A stretch of 64,000 bases of DNA, from the NCBI RefSeq assembly GCF_900094575.1, contig NZ_FMAE01000002.1, forward strand, positions 372,001-436,000, in the 5' to 3' direction. Below, piece after piece: positions 56,424 through 64,000 of this stretch. The notes under the pieces are model-generated. The model worked only from the letters and a program-made list of their open reading frames with translations. It did not search any database and was not told the DNA's origin. A program made the position numbers and the translations under genes. Each line of letters begins with the position of its first letter. Within the stretch, counting starts at the first letter, position 1. This DNA is from Bradyrhizobium yuanmingense. Lineage in GTDB: Bacteria; Pseudomonadota; Alphaproteobacteria; Rhizobiales; Xanthobacteraceae.

Positions 56424-56810
56424 TCAGTACAGCGGGAAGTTCTGCGGATAGCCGCCGACATCCTGCGGCGGGGAGAGCGGCTGGCGGTCGATCGGCCGGT
56501 TGAGGTTCTCGCGGGCGAAGGACGGATAGCCCACGGCCGGGGGGAAGGCGTAGTCGGTGAACTTGCGGTCGCCCGGATTGACCTCGGTGCCGCCATCGAG
56601 CCAGGAGCGCTTGCTCACATAGAGGCGGGTGCGGCCCTGTTGATAGACCGTGTTGGGGCCGCTCGGGCCGTAATAGGGCCGGCCGCGGTCGTCATAGCGC
56701 TGCTTGGTCCTGGTGTCGGCGGAAGCCGGGGTCGCGAACGCAACGGCCATTGCGGCGCCCGCCGCAAGCAATGTCGCCAGTTTGTTCGCGGCAGAAAATT
56801 TCAAGCTCAT
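56424..56810 (-). CDS. secreted hypothetical protein
   Basis: This is a 128-residue protein with a signal peptide (SLKFSAANKLATLLAAGAAM, cut at PASA). The mature part has RYDDRGRPYYGPSGPNTVYQ and GGTEVNPGDRKFTDYAFPP. It is rich in Tyr, Pro, Arg and Gly, with no cysteine and no named family that I recognise. Such small secreted proteins occur widely in Bradyrhizobium. ATG at 56810 is chosen because the signal peptide starts there. Confidence 0.75.
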   Translation of the reverse strand: MSLKFSAANKLATLLAAGAAMAVAFATPASADTRTKQRYDDRGRPYYGPSGPNTVYQQGRTRLYVSKRSWLDGGTEVNPGDRKFTDYAFPPAVGYPSFARENLNRPIDRQPLSPPQDVGGYPQNFPLY

Positions 56811-56980
56811 CACGTCCCCTTCAGGCGGCAGGCCGCCAGTCGATTTCACCCCATACTAGCCCGGCCGGGGCGGACGCAACTAGGTCAATTGGGTCACACC
56901 AGCTCGGAATAATCGTGCGCGCCGGCAAAAGTTGCATGCAAACCAGCTACTTGAGCTTGATGCAGAATCCTTGATGCAAG

Positions 56981-57769
56981 TCAAAGCGCTCCGCGCAATT
57001 GCGCGTTCGCTGCGCCCAGCAGCCAGTCCGGCGAGCCCTGAGGGTCACAGCCGCGGCGCCTGAGTTCGGCATGGGCGAACAATTCCGCCAGCCTCGGCTC
57101 GTTGCCCGAGGCCAGCAGCGTCAGCCGGTTCAGCGTGCAGGCGATCGCCGCGCGGCGGGCGGGCAAGCTGTCGCCCTGGCAGGAGAAGCCGGAGATCTGC
57201 AAGGCGGGCTCCTCGTAGCGCTTGAGATAGCCGAGGCAGGCCCGCGTCCCCTCTGTCGCGCCGACCGGCCGGAACAGGGCGACGGGGCCGAATTTGCTGT
57301 CAATCAGGCCGGCCTGCTCGAGCGGGGCATCTGCACCCAAACCCATTCGGGCGGCCAAGCCCGCGGCCGCCGGCCGTGTCACGTCGAATTCGGCGCCTTG
57401 GCGGTAGATTTCGAGTTCGGCCACCGGCTTCTCCGCCATATCGGTCCAGCGCAGCACGTCCCTGCGGCCGCCCTCGGGATACCTAAAGATGACGTAAGAG
57501 GCTGTTTTTTCTGATGAATCGATCCGGCTGACGGCGAAGGCCGGATGCGAGCGGTCGGCGATGCTCCAGCCCGGTCTGTCCGCCGGACCATCGCCACGCA
57601 GGTCAGGCAGCTGTCCCAGGCCTGCGAGGGCGAGGATGGCAAACAGGGCGAGCGCCCCCACATAGGCGACCAGATGCGCCAGCGTGCCGACGACCTCGTC
57701 GGCCAAGGCCAAGAGCGTCAGCTGGATCTGGGTAGGGCTAACGGCCGTGCTGGCCTCAGGCGACTGCAT
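56981..57769 (-). CDS. hypothetical protein with one N-terminal membrane helix
   Basis: This is a 262-residue protein. A hydrophobic helix at about residues 32-52 (LAHLVAYVGALALFAILALA) anchors a mostly polar domain. The soluble part contains ASYVIFRYPEGGRRDVLRW and ISGFSCQGDSLPARRAAIAC and has three cysteines. I do not recognise a family. It is divergent to asd, whose ATG lies 118 bp away. Confidence 0.72.
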   Translation of the reverse strand: MQSPEASTAVSPTQIQLTLLALADEVVGTLAHLVAYVGALALFAILALAGLGQLPDLRGDGPADRPGWSIADRSHPAFAVSRIDSSEKTASYVIFRYPEGGRRDVLRWTDMAEKPVAELEIYRQGAEFDVTRPAAAGLAARMGLGADAPLEQAGLIDSKFGPVALFRPVGATEGTRACLGYLKRYEEPALQISGFSCQGDSLPARRAAIACTLNRLTLLASGNEPRLAELFAHAELRRRGCDPQGSPDWLLGAANAQLRGAL

Positions 57770-57886
57770 CCACGTCCCTAAGGCATGGTCTTAACGTTGT
57801 CTTGAGTCCGGTTCTCGCATAGAAGCGCTGCTCTTCCTGTTTAAGCGTCAGCTTCGGGAACGGGCTTTTTCATCGGAGAGTGAACG

Positions 57887-58921
57887 ATGGGTTACAAAGT
57901 CGCAGTCGTCGGCGCGACCGGCAATGTCGGTCGGGAAATGCTCAACATCCTCGATGAGCGCAAATTCCCCGCGGACGAGGTCGTGGCCCTGGCGTCGCGC
58001 CGCAGCGTCGGTGTCGAAGTCTCCTACGGCGACCGTACCCTGAAGGTCAAAGCGCTCGAGCATTACGACTTCTCCGACGTCGACATCTGCCTGATGTCGG
58101 CGGGCGGGTCGGTGTCGAAGGAATGGTCGCCGAAGATCGGCGCCGCCGGTGCCGTCGTGATCGACAATTCCTCGGCCTGGCGCATGGATCCGGACGTGCC
58201 GTTGATCGTGCCCGAGGTGAATGCAGCCGCGACCGAAGGCTTCAAGAAGAAGAACATCATCGCCAACCCGAACTGCTCGACCGCCCAGCTCGTGGTGGCG
58301 CTCAAGCCGCTGCACGAGAAGGCGACGATCAAGCGAGTCGTGGTCTCGACCTATCAGTCGGTGTCGGGCGCCGGCAAGGACGCGATGGACGAATTGTTCT
58401 CGCAGACCAAGGCCGTCTACACCAACGACGAGCTGGTCGCGAAGAAATTCCCCAAGCGCATCGCCTTCAACGTCATCCCTCACATCGACGTCTTCATGGA
58501 GGACGGCTACACCAAGGAAGAGTGGAAGATGATGGCGGAGACCAAGAAGATCCTGGATCCCAAGATCAAGCTGTCCGCCACCTGCGTGCGCGTGCCTGTG
58601 TTCGTCGGCCATTCCGAGGCCATCAACATCGAGTTCGAGAATCCGATCACCGCCGATGAAGCGCGCAACATCCTGCGCGTGGCGCCCGGCTGTCTCGTCA
58701 TCGACAAGCAGGAGCCCGGCGGCTACGCCACGCCCTATGAAGCGGCCGGCGAGGACGCGACTTACATCAGCCGCATCCGCGAGGACGCGACCGTGGAGAA
58801 CGGTCTCGCGCTGTGGTGCGTATCCGATAACTTACGCAAGGGCGCGGCCCTCAACGCGATCCAGATCGCGGAAGTGCTGATCAACCGCAAGCTGATCAGC
58901 GCGAAGAAGAAGGCGGCGTAA
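57887..58921 (+). CDS. asd: aspartate-semialdehyde dehydrogenase
   Basis: This is a 344-residue enzyme making aspartate semialdehyde from aspartyl phosphate, a precursor of lysine, threonine, methionine and diaminopimelate. The NADP motif is VVGATGNVGREM near residue 6. The catalytic cysteine is in ANPNCSTAQLV near residue 130, and the substrate-binding stretch STYQSVSGAGKDAMDEL follows. The catalytic His region is VPVFVGHSEAINIEF. It is the only gene of its pathway in view. A GGAGAG precedes ATG 57887. Confidence 0.97.
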   Translation: MGYKVAVVGATGNVGREMLNILDERKFPADEVVALASRRSVGVEVSYGDRTLKVKALEHYDFSDVDICLMSAGGSVSKEWSPKIGAAGAVVIDNSSAWRMDPDVPLIVPEVNAAATEGFKKKNIIANPNCSTAQLVVALKPLHEKATIKRVVVSTYQSVSGAGKDAMDELFSQTKAVYTNDELVAKKFPKRIAFNVIPHIDVFMEDGYTKEEWKMMAETKKILDPKIKLSATCVRVPVFVGHSEAINIEFENPITADEARNILRVAPGCLVIDKQEPGGYATPYEAAGEDATYISRIREDATVENGLALWCVSDNLRKGAALNAIQIAEVLINRKLISAKKKAA

Positions 58922-58926
58922 GGGGC

Positions 58927-59496
58927 TTACATTGGCCGGACTTCAACCACGTCAGGCACGAAGTGCTTGAGCAGGTTCTGGATGCCGTGCTGGAGCGTCG
59001 CCGTCGATGACGGGCATCCGGAGCAGGCGCCCTTCATGTTGAGATAGACAATACCGTCCTTGAAGCCGCGGAAGGTGATGTCGCCGCCGTCATTGGCGAC
59101 GGCCGGCCGCACCCGGGTCTCGATCAGGTCCTTGATCATGTCTACCGTCTCGGCGTCGGACTCGTCGAAGAACTCGTCCTCGTCGTCGAGGTCGGCATCG
59201 CCCTGCGCCGTGCCGTCGGCAAGCAGCGGCGCGCCGGACATGTAGTGCTCCATGATCGCGCCGAGGATCGCGGGCTTGAGCTGCTGCCATTCACCGTTCG
59301 CCTTGGTCACGGTGATGAAGTCCGATCCGTAAAACACGCCGGTGACGCCGGGCACGTCGAACAGCTTCTCGGCGAGCGGCGAGCGCGCCGCCGATTCGCG
59401 GCTGGCAAATTCCATCGGGCTGCCGTCGACCACGACGCGGCCGGGAATGAACTTCAGCGTGGCGGGATTGGGGGTGGCTTCGGTTTGAATGAACAT
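58927..59496 (-). CDS. NifU/Nfu family iron-sulfur carrier protein
   Basis: This is a 189-residue protein with the two-part Nfu layout. The N-terminal Nfu_N domain starts MFIQTEATPNPATLKFIPG. The C-terminal NifU-like domain has GDITFRGFKDGIVYLNMKG and the cluster-binding CSGCPSS. It carries [4Fe-4S] clusters to target enzymes. A highly acidic linker (DLDDEDEFFDESDAETV) joins the domains. ATG at 59496 is chosen because it is the start common to the family. It converges with asd, with 5 bp between stops. Confidence 0.94.
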   Translation of the reverse strand: MFIQTEATPNPATLKFIPGRVVVDGSPMEFASRESAARSPLAEKLFDVPGVTGVFYGSDFITVTKANGEWQQLKPAILGAIMEHYMSGAPLLADGTAQGDADLDDEDEFFDESDAETVDMIKDLIETRVRPAVANDGGDITFRGFKDGIVYLNMKGACSGCPSSTATLQHGIQNLLKHFVPDVVEVRPM

Positions 59497-59637
59497 GATT
59501 TTCTCCAGACGTCGCCGGTTCAAGGCCGGCGCGTGCTCCATTCCCTAGCAGATGGCGACGGCGAACGCACGGTCAAGGGGAGGGATCGACGTTTGGCTGC
59601 AATTTCAGTGGGTTAAGGCGCGTAATCTTCTCTCTCC

Positions 59638-59722
59638 GTCATGGCCGGGCTTGTCCCGGCCATCCACGCCTTGCTTCGTCGTGCCAAGAACGTGGATGCC
59701 CGGGACAAGCCCGGCCATGACG
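59638..59722. repeat. palindromic intergenic repeat, family C
   Basis: Arms GTCATGGCCGGGCTTGTCCC and GGGACAAGCCCGGCCATGAC are perfect, with inner GGCCATCCACG and CGTGGATGCC. A complete copy, unlike the rearranged one at 1876. It lies between the universal stress gene and the nfu gene. Confidence 0.9.
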
Positions 59723-59747
59723 ATTAACCCACCGGCATAACAACGGC

Positions 59748-60242
59748 CTACGACAGCGAATCCACGCTTTCGTCGCTCAGAGCGCCCGAGATGATGGTCA
59801 CCGGTATCGGAAACGTGCCCAGCTCGTGCGCGAGCATCGCGACCAGCGGTCCCGGCCCCTCCGCGCCGGGATTGGCGGCGAGCACCAGCATGGCGATGTC
59901 GCGGTCCTGGTCGATCACGGCGAGAAGCTGTTCCATCGGCGCGCCCTCGCGGATCACCCGCTCCGGCGTGATCGCGGCGATGCCGTTGGCGCGGCCGGCG
60001 GCGCGGTCGAGCGCGGCCTCCGCCGCCTCTTGCGCCTCGGCGCGCATGATGTCGGCGACGCCCAGCCATTCCTGGCTCTGCTGCTCCGGCTCGATGATGC
60101 GCAGCATCACCACGCCGCCGCCGGCGCGGATCGCCCAGCGGCTGGCGTAGTAGACCGCCCGATCCCATTCGGCGGTGTCGTCGACGATGACGAGGCATTT
60201 GGGCTTGTGGCCCGGCTCGTAGCAAAGTCGCTTGCTGGTCAT
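59748..60242 (-). CDS. universal stress protein family protein
   Basis: This is a 164-residue UspA-like protein. It begins KCLVIVDDTAEWDRAVYYAS, with the first strand and Asp, and has the middle segment VIREGAPMEQLLAVIDQ. The C-terminal ATP-binding GxxG pattern seen in ATP-type members is not clear here, so it may belong to the non-binding type. Such proteins aid survival under stress. ATG at 60242 is preferred to a GC-rich upstream extension. It is downstream of trpS on the same strand. Confidence 0.85.
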   Translation of the reverse strand: MTSKRLCYEPGHKPKCLVIVDDTAEWDRAVYYASRWAIRAGGGVVMLRIIEPEQQSQEWLGVADIMRAEAQEAAEAALDRAAGRANGIAAITPERVIREGAPMEQLLAVIDQDRDIAMLVLAANPGAEGPGPLVAMLAHELGTFPIPVTIISGALSDESVDSLS

Positions 60243-60339
60243 GCATGTCCCGGAATGAGCACGGGGAGCATGCTGCCACACTCGCTCCCGCTTGGGGAGA
60301 GCAGACGTGGCCGGCGCCCGGCGCGCCGACCATCTCTAG

Positions 60340-61392
60340 CTAGCGCCGGCGGATGAAGCCGACGATGTCCTTCGAGAGTTTCATCGTCTCGTCGGCGATG
60401 GCGCGCGCCCGGTCCGAGCCGTCGTTGAGGATGGCGTCGATATGGCCGGGATCGGCGACGAGGCGCTTCATCTCGCCGGCGATCGGCGCCAGCTTGGTGA
60501 CGCACAGCTCCGCCAGCGCGTTCTTGAAGCTGGAGAACTGGCCGCTACCGAACTCGCGCAGCACGTCGGCCTTGGAGCGGCCGGAGAGTGCGGCGAAGAT
60601 GCCGACCAGATTGTCGGCCTCGGGCCGGGCTTCCAGACCCTTCTCTTCCGTCGGCAGCGGCTCCGGATCGGTCTTCGCCTTGCGGATCTTCTGCGCGATG
60701 GTGTCGGCGTCGTCGGTCAGGTTGATGCGCGAATTGTCGGAGGGTTCCGACTTCGACATCTTCTTGGTGCCGTCGCGCAGGCTCATCACGCGCGTCGCCG
60801 GACCCGTGATCAGCGGTTCCGGCAGCGGGAAGAACAGGCCGTCATTGTTGCCCTGGGCCCGGATGGAGTCGCCGAAGTCGTTGTTGAACTTCTGCGCGAT
60901 GTCGCGTGAGAGCTCGAGATGCTGCTTCTGGTCCTCGCCGACAGGCACATGGGTGGCGCGGTAGAGCAGAATGTCGGCCGCCATCAGCACGGGATAGTCG
61001 AACAGGCCGACGGAGGCATTCTCGCGGTCCTTGCCGGCCTTCTCCTTGAACTGGGTCATGCGGCCGAGCCAGCCCATGCGGGCGACGCAATTGAAGATCC
61101 AGGCGAGCTCGGCATGGCCGGAGACCTGGCTCTGGTTGAACACGATGTGCTTCTTCGGATCGATGCCGGCCGCGATGAACGCCGCGGTCACCTCGCGGGT
61201 GTTGCGCGTGAGTTCGGCCGGTCCGCCCCAGACGTCGACGCCTTGCGTGATCGCGTGCATGTCGACGACGCAATAGATGCAGTTGTGGGTTTCCTGCATC
61301 TTCACGAAGTTGACGATGGCGCCGAGGTAATTGCCGAGGTGCAGATTGCCCGTCGGCTGGACGCCCGAAAAGACTCGTTCAACGAATGGCAT
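60340..61392 (-). CDS. trpS: tryptophanyl-tRNA synthetase
   Basis: This is a 350-residue class I aminoacyl-tRNA synthetase that attaches tryptophan to its tRNA. The HIGH-type motif is [12 protein letters not shown] near residue 15; the KMSKS motif is present as [14 protein letters not shown] near residue 198. [21 protein letters not shown] is the usual substrate-binding stretch. ATG at 61392 is chosen because [15 protein letters not shown] is the normal start. It follows murJ on the same strand by 81 bp. Confidence 0.97.
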   Translation of the reverse strand: MPFVERVFSGVQPTGNLHLGNYLGAIVNFVKMQETHNCIYCVVDMHAITQGVDVWGGPAELTRNTREVTAAFIAAGIDPKKHIVFNQSQVSGHAELAWIFNCVARMGWLGRMTQFKEKAGKDRENASVGLFDYPVLMAADILLYRATHVPVGEDQKQHLELSRDIAQKFNNDFGDSIRAQGNNDGLFFPLPEPLITGPATRVMSLRDGTKKMSKSEPSDNSRINLTDDADTIAQKIRKAKTDPEPLPTEEKGLEARPEADNLVGIFAALSGRSKADVLREFGSGQFSSFKNALAELCVTKLAPIAGEMKRLVADPGHIDAILNDGSDRARAIADETMKLSKDIVGFIRRR

Positions 61393-61473
61393 GGTCAGCC
61401 TTCCCATAGGTATTGGCGCCGTCGTTTCCAACAGCGGCGCTGCTCCGTCAAGGGTATTTCGCCGGGCTGGCGT

Positions 61474-63006
61474 TCAGCCGGGCCGTTTCAAGGCATGAAC
61501 CGCCTCGCGCCAGGAGGCGGCACCGAGGATCTGCAGCAGCAGGCCGTAGACGACGATCCCGGCTGCGATCTGCACACCCAGCGCAATGAAGTGGATGAGC
61601 CCATGGGCGCCGGCCGGCACCAGACCTGCGGTCAGCCAGAGCAGGGCGCCCATGGCGATCGCGGCCAGCACGATGCGCGGCAGCCGCGTGCGGGCCGCCG
61701 CGTCGATCGAGAAGCCGAACTCGCCCGCGCCCTTGCGGAGCAGCGCGAGCGCGCTGCTCCAGGCGCCAGCCGCGATGCTTGCCGCGATTCCGCTTGCGCC
61801 AAAGACATGACCGAGCAGAACCGCGAGCACGACCGTCACCACGAAGCCCTTGGCGGTCGCGAGCAGCGGCGTCATCGTGTCGCTGCGGGCATAGAACGCC
61901 GGCGACAGCGCCTTGATCAGCACATGCGCCGGCAGGCCCAGCGCCAGCCACATCAGGGCACGCGCGGTGGCCGCGCTATCCGCCGCACCGAACGCGCCAT
62001 GCTCGAACAGCAGCCCCACGATCGGCTCGGCGAGCACGATCAGGCCGACCGTGGCCGGCAGCGCCAGCCCGGCGGAAAGCTCCAGCGCGCGGGATTCGGC
62101 ATGCGCCACCGCGTCGCGATCGGAGCTCGCGACGGCGCGCGTCAGCTCCGGCACCAGCACGGTGCCCATGGCGACGCCGACGATGCCGAGCGGCAGCTCG
62201 ATCAAGCGGTTGGCGAAATAGAGCCAGGACACCGCGGACGGCGTTGCGGACGCGATGATCGCACCCGCCACCATCAGCCATTGCGGCCCCGAGCTTGCGA
62301 TCATGCCGGGGATCGCCTTGGCGAAGAAGCCGCGCATCTCCTTGTCGAAACTCGCGCGCAGCGGTGTCGCAAGGCGCGCGCTTCGCTGCGACAGCAGCAT
62401 CAAGAGTTGCAGCAAGCCGGCGAGGCCGACGGTCGCTGCCAGGATCCAGGCGGCGAAGCCGGCGTCTGCATGCCAGACCAGCAGCATCGCGATCGCGGCG
62501 ATCAGCGCAATGTTGAACAGCAGTGGCGAGAACGCCGTCAGCGCGAAGCGTCCCTGCGCATTGAGCAGCCCCATCAGCACGGTGACGGGACCGGCGAAGG
62601 CGAGGTAAGGCAGCATCAGCCGCGCGTTCTGAACCGCGAGATCGAGCGTGCCACTGCCGAGGAATCCCGGCGCGATCACCGTCATGATCAGCGGCATCAA
62701 CAATGCGAGCAGGAGTGAGATCCCGATCAGGGCCGTGCTGACCGTGCCGATCACGCGCCCCGCGAACGCCGCGGCTTCCGCCACCCCGTCGCGGTCCCGC
62801 ACCCGCAGCCAGGCTGGGATCAGCGCCGCGTTCAGCGCGCCCTCGCTGAGCAGCCGCCGCACCACGTTGACGAGCTGGAACGCCGCCAGAAACGCATCCG
62901 CCACGGCGCCGGTGCCGAGCAGCGCCGCAATCAGGGAATCGCGGGCGAAACCCAGCAGGCGCGAGGCCAGCGTTCCCGTCGAGACGGTCAGGAAGGAGCG
63001 GATCAT
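61474..63006 (-). CDS. murJ: lipid II flippase MurJ
   Basis: This is a 510-residue inner-membrane protein with 13-14 helices of the MOP exporter superfamily. It moves lipid II across the membrane for cell wall synthesis. It begins SFLTVSTGTLASRLLGFARD with the conserved Arg residues. LLSEGALNAALIPAW, ARLMLPYLAFAGP and GTVLVPELTRAV are family signatures. It is divergent to the adenosine kinase gene. murJ, trpS, the stress protein and nfu lie in the same direction. Confidence 0.95.
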   Translation of the reverse strand: MIRSFLTVSTGTLASRLLGFARDSLIAALLGTGAVADAFLAAFQLVNVVRRLLSEGALNAALIPAWLRVRDRDGVAEAAAFAGRVIGTVSTALIGISLLLALLMPLIMTVIAPGFLGSGTLDLAVQNARLMLPYLAFAGPVTVLMGLLNAQGRFALTAFSPLLFNIALIAAIAMLLVWHADAGFAAWILAATVGLAGLLQLLMLLSQRSARLATPLRASFDKEMRGFFAKAIPGMIASSGPQWLMVAGAIIASATPSAVSWLYFANRLIELPLGIVGVAMGTVLVPELTRAVASSDRDAVAHAESRALELSAGLALPATVGLIVLAEPIVGLLFEHGAFGAADSAATARALMWLALGLPAHVLIKALSPAFYARSDTMTPLLATAKGFVVTVVLAVLLGHVFGASGIAASIAAGAWSSALALLRKGAGEFGFSIDAAARTRLPRIVLAAIAMGALLWLTAGLVPAGAHGLIHFIALGVQIAAGIVVYGLLLQILGAASWREAVHALKRPG

Positions 63007-63130
63007 GCTCTCGAAAATACCGTTGCTTGCCCGCCAAGGCCCGGTCGTGATAGGCCGCGAGCTTGGATTTCAGGCCGACAGGAAGCGGATTTCCGGTTAG
63101 ATCGCAATCCGGCAAACAGGATCAAGGTGA

Positions 63131-64000
63131 ATGGCTGACGTGAAATATGACGTTCTCGGCATCGGCAACGCGCTGTTCGACGTGCTGGTTCGGACCGACG
63201 AGGCCTTTCTGGCCAAGCATGGCATGGCGAAAGGCAGCATGTCGCTGATCGACGAGGCGCGCGCGGCCGCCATCTACAAGGACATGGGTCCGGCGACCGA
63301 GGTCTCGGGCGGTTCGGCCGCCAACACCATCGTCGGCATCGGCAGCCTGGGGGCACGCGCCGCCTATGTCGGCAAGGTCAAGGACGACCAGATCGGCAAG
63401 CTCTACGTGCACGACATTCGCGCCGCCGGCGTTGCCTTCAACACGCCGGCCGCCAAGGACGGCCCCGCCACCGGCTGCTCCTACATCCTGGTCACCGGCG
63501 ACGGCGAGCGCACCATGAACACCTATCTCGGCGCGGCGCAGGACCTGTCGCCCGCCGACATCGACCCGGCCGAGATTGCCGGCGCCGGCATCGTCTACCT
63601 CGAGGGCTATCTCTGGGACCCCAAGAACGCCAAGGAGGCCTTCGTCAAGGCGGCCAAGATCGCCCATGACGCCAAGCGCAAGGTGGCGCTGACGCTGTCC
63701 GATTCCTTCTGCGTTGATCGCTATCGCGACGAGTTTCTCTCGCTGATGCGGGGCGGCACCGTCGACATCGTGTTCGCCAACGAGTCCGAACTCCACTCGC
63801 TCTACATGACCTCGGACTTCGACACCGCGCTGAAGCAGCTGCGCAACGACGTCAATCTCGGTGTGGTCACCCGCAGCGAGAAGGGCTGCATGGTGGTCTC
63901 GTCCGAGGATGCCGTCGCAGCGCCGGCGTTCCCGGTCGACAAGGTGGTCGACACCACCGGCGCCGGCGACCTCTTCGCCGCCGGCTTCCTCTACGGCCTC
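63131..64000 (+). CDS. adenosine kinase (PfkB family), 3' end outside the window
   Basis: The first 290 codons are present and the frame is open to the window edge. The PfkB signature 1 is in VSGGSAANTIVGIGSLG near residue 60. The catalytic motif DTTGAGDLFAAGF is near residue 275, including the catalytic Asp. VLGIGNALFDVLV opens the protein. In alphaproteobacteria this type is usually annotated as adenosine kinase, phosphorylating adenosine to AMP, but a sugar kinase role cannot be excluded. A GGTGA lies upstream of ATG 63131. Confidence 0.93.
   Translation, partial: MADVKYDVLGIGNALFDVLVRTDEAFLAKHGMAKGSMSLIDEARAAAIYKDMGPATEVSGGSAANTIVGIGSLGARAAYVGKVKDDQIGKLYVHDIRAAGVAFNTPAAKDGPATGCSYILVTGDGERTMNTYLGAAQDLSPADIDPAEIAGAGIVYLEGYLWDPKNAKEAFVKAAKIAHDAKRKVALTLSDSFCVDRYRDEFLSLMRGGTVDIVFANESELHSLYMTSDFDTALKQLRNDVNLGVVTRSEKGCMVVSSEDAVAAPAFPVDKVVDTTGAGDLFAAGFLYGL

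Overview
The window is a GC-rich stretch of chromosome from an alphaproteobacterium. It is most likely Bradyrhizobium or a close relative in the Nitrobacteraceae (Bradyrhizobiaceae). Three things point there: a malonyl-CoA synthetase that reads almost like the Rhodopseudomonas palustris and Bradyrhizobium MatB proteins, an IalB-type secreted protein, and several families of short palindromic intergenic repeats typical of these genomes. No database search was run; identifications rest on motifs and recalled family features. There is no prophage, transposase, CRISPR array, rRNA or plasmid gene. This is core chromosome with a few accessory operons.

Layout. 1-5.5 kb: the end of a cytochrome P450, a class III nucleotide cyclase, a TerB-like protein, an SDR, a glutamine amidotransferase and an enoyl-CoA hydratase. 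5.6-8.1 kb: tRNA-Ala(CGC), YggT, DUF167, folD and ppa. 9-12.2 kb: a compact operon of alpha/beta hydrolase, DUF2269 membrane protein, SDR-DoxX fusion and DCC thiol oxidoreductase. 12.3-15.4 kb: a flavin amine oxidase and typA/bipA. 15.7-19 kb, minus strand: a translationally coupled trio of Lgt-like membrane protein, multi-cluster radical SAM enzyme and small membrane protein, preceded by a Crp/Fnr regulator. 19-30 kb: PhoD phosphatase, TAXI binding protein, phhB, quinone oxidoreductase, dienoyl-CoA reductase-like SDR, IalB, rlmN and a PAP2 phosphatase. 30-39.6 kb: argG, PhoA-type phosphatase, a TetR/homocysteine methyltransferase divergent pair, a proline-rich OmpA protein, a VOC protein and an FkbM methyltransferase. 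39.7-44 kb: a BclA/YddA-type ABC transporter behind a hybrid histidine kinase. 44-47.6 kb: sdhCDAB. 48-54.3 kb: matB, SDR, fasciclin protein, cytochrome b561 plus a Tat-exported molybdopterin oxidoreductase, and an MFS carrier. 54.5-64 kb: leuB, a hexapeptide acyltransferase, asd, nfu, a universal stress protein, trpS, murJ and the start of an adenosine kinase.

Functionally this is mostly housekeeping: TCA cycle/respiration, leucine, arginine and lysine/threonine synthesis, folate, translation quality control, and peptidoglycan lipid II flipping. The most unusual part is 15670-18112. A radical SAM enzyme with the cysteine layout of the tetraether/membrane-spanning-lipid synthase (Tes) family is joined by 4-bp overlaps to an Lgt paralogue that has lost key Lgt catalytic residues. 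I propose this as a candidate membrane-lipid or acyl-glycerol modification system. Other items worth attention are the DoxX/DCC redox operon, the kinase-ABC transporter pair, the cytochrome b561-molybdoenzyme pair with a possible ECF-type promoter, and the dense array of palindromic repeats.
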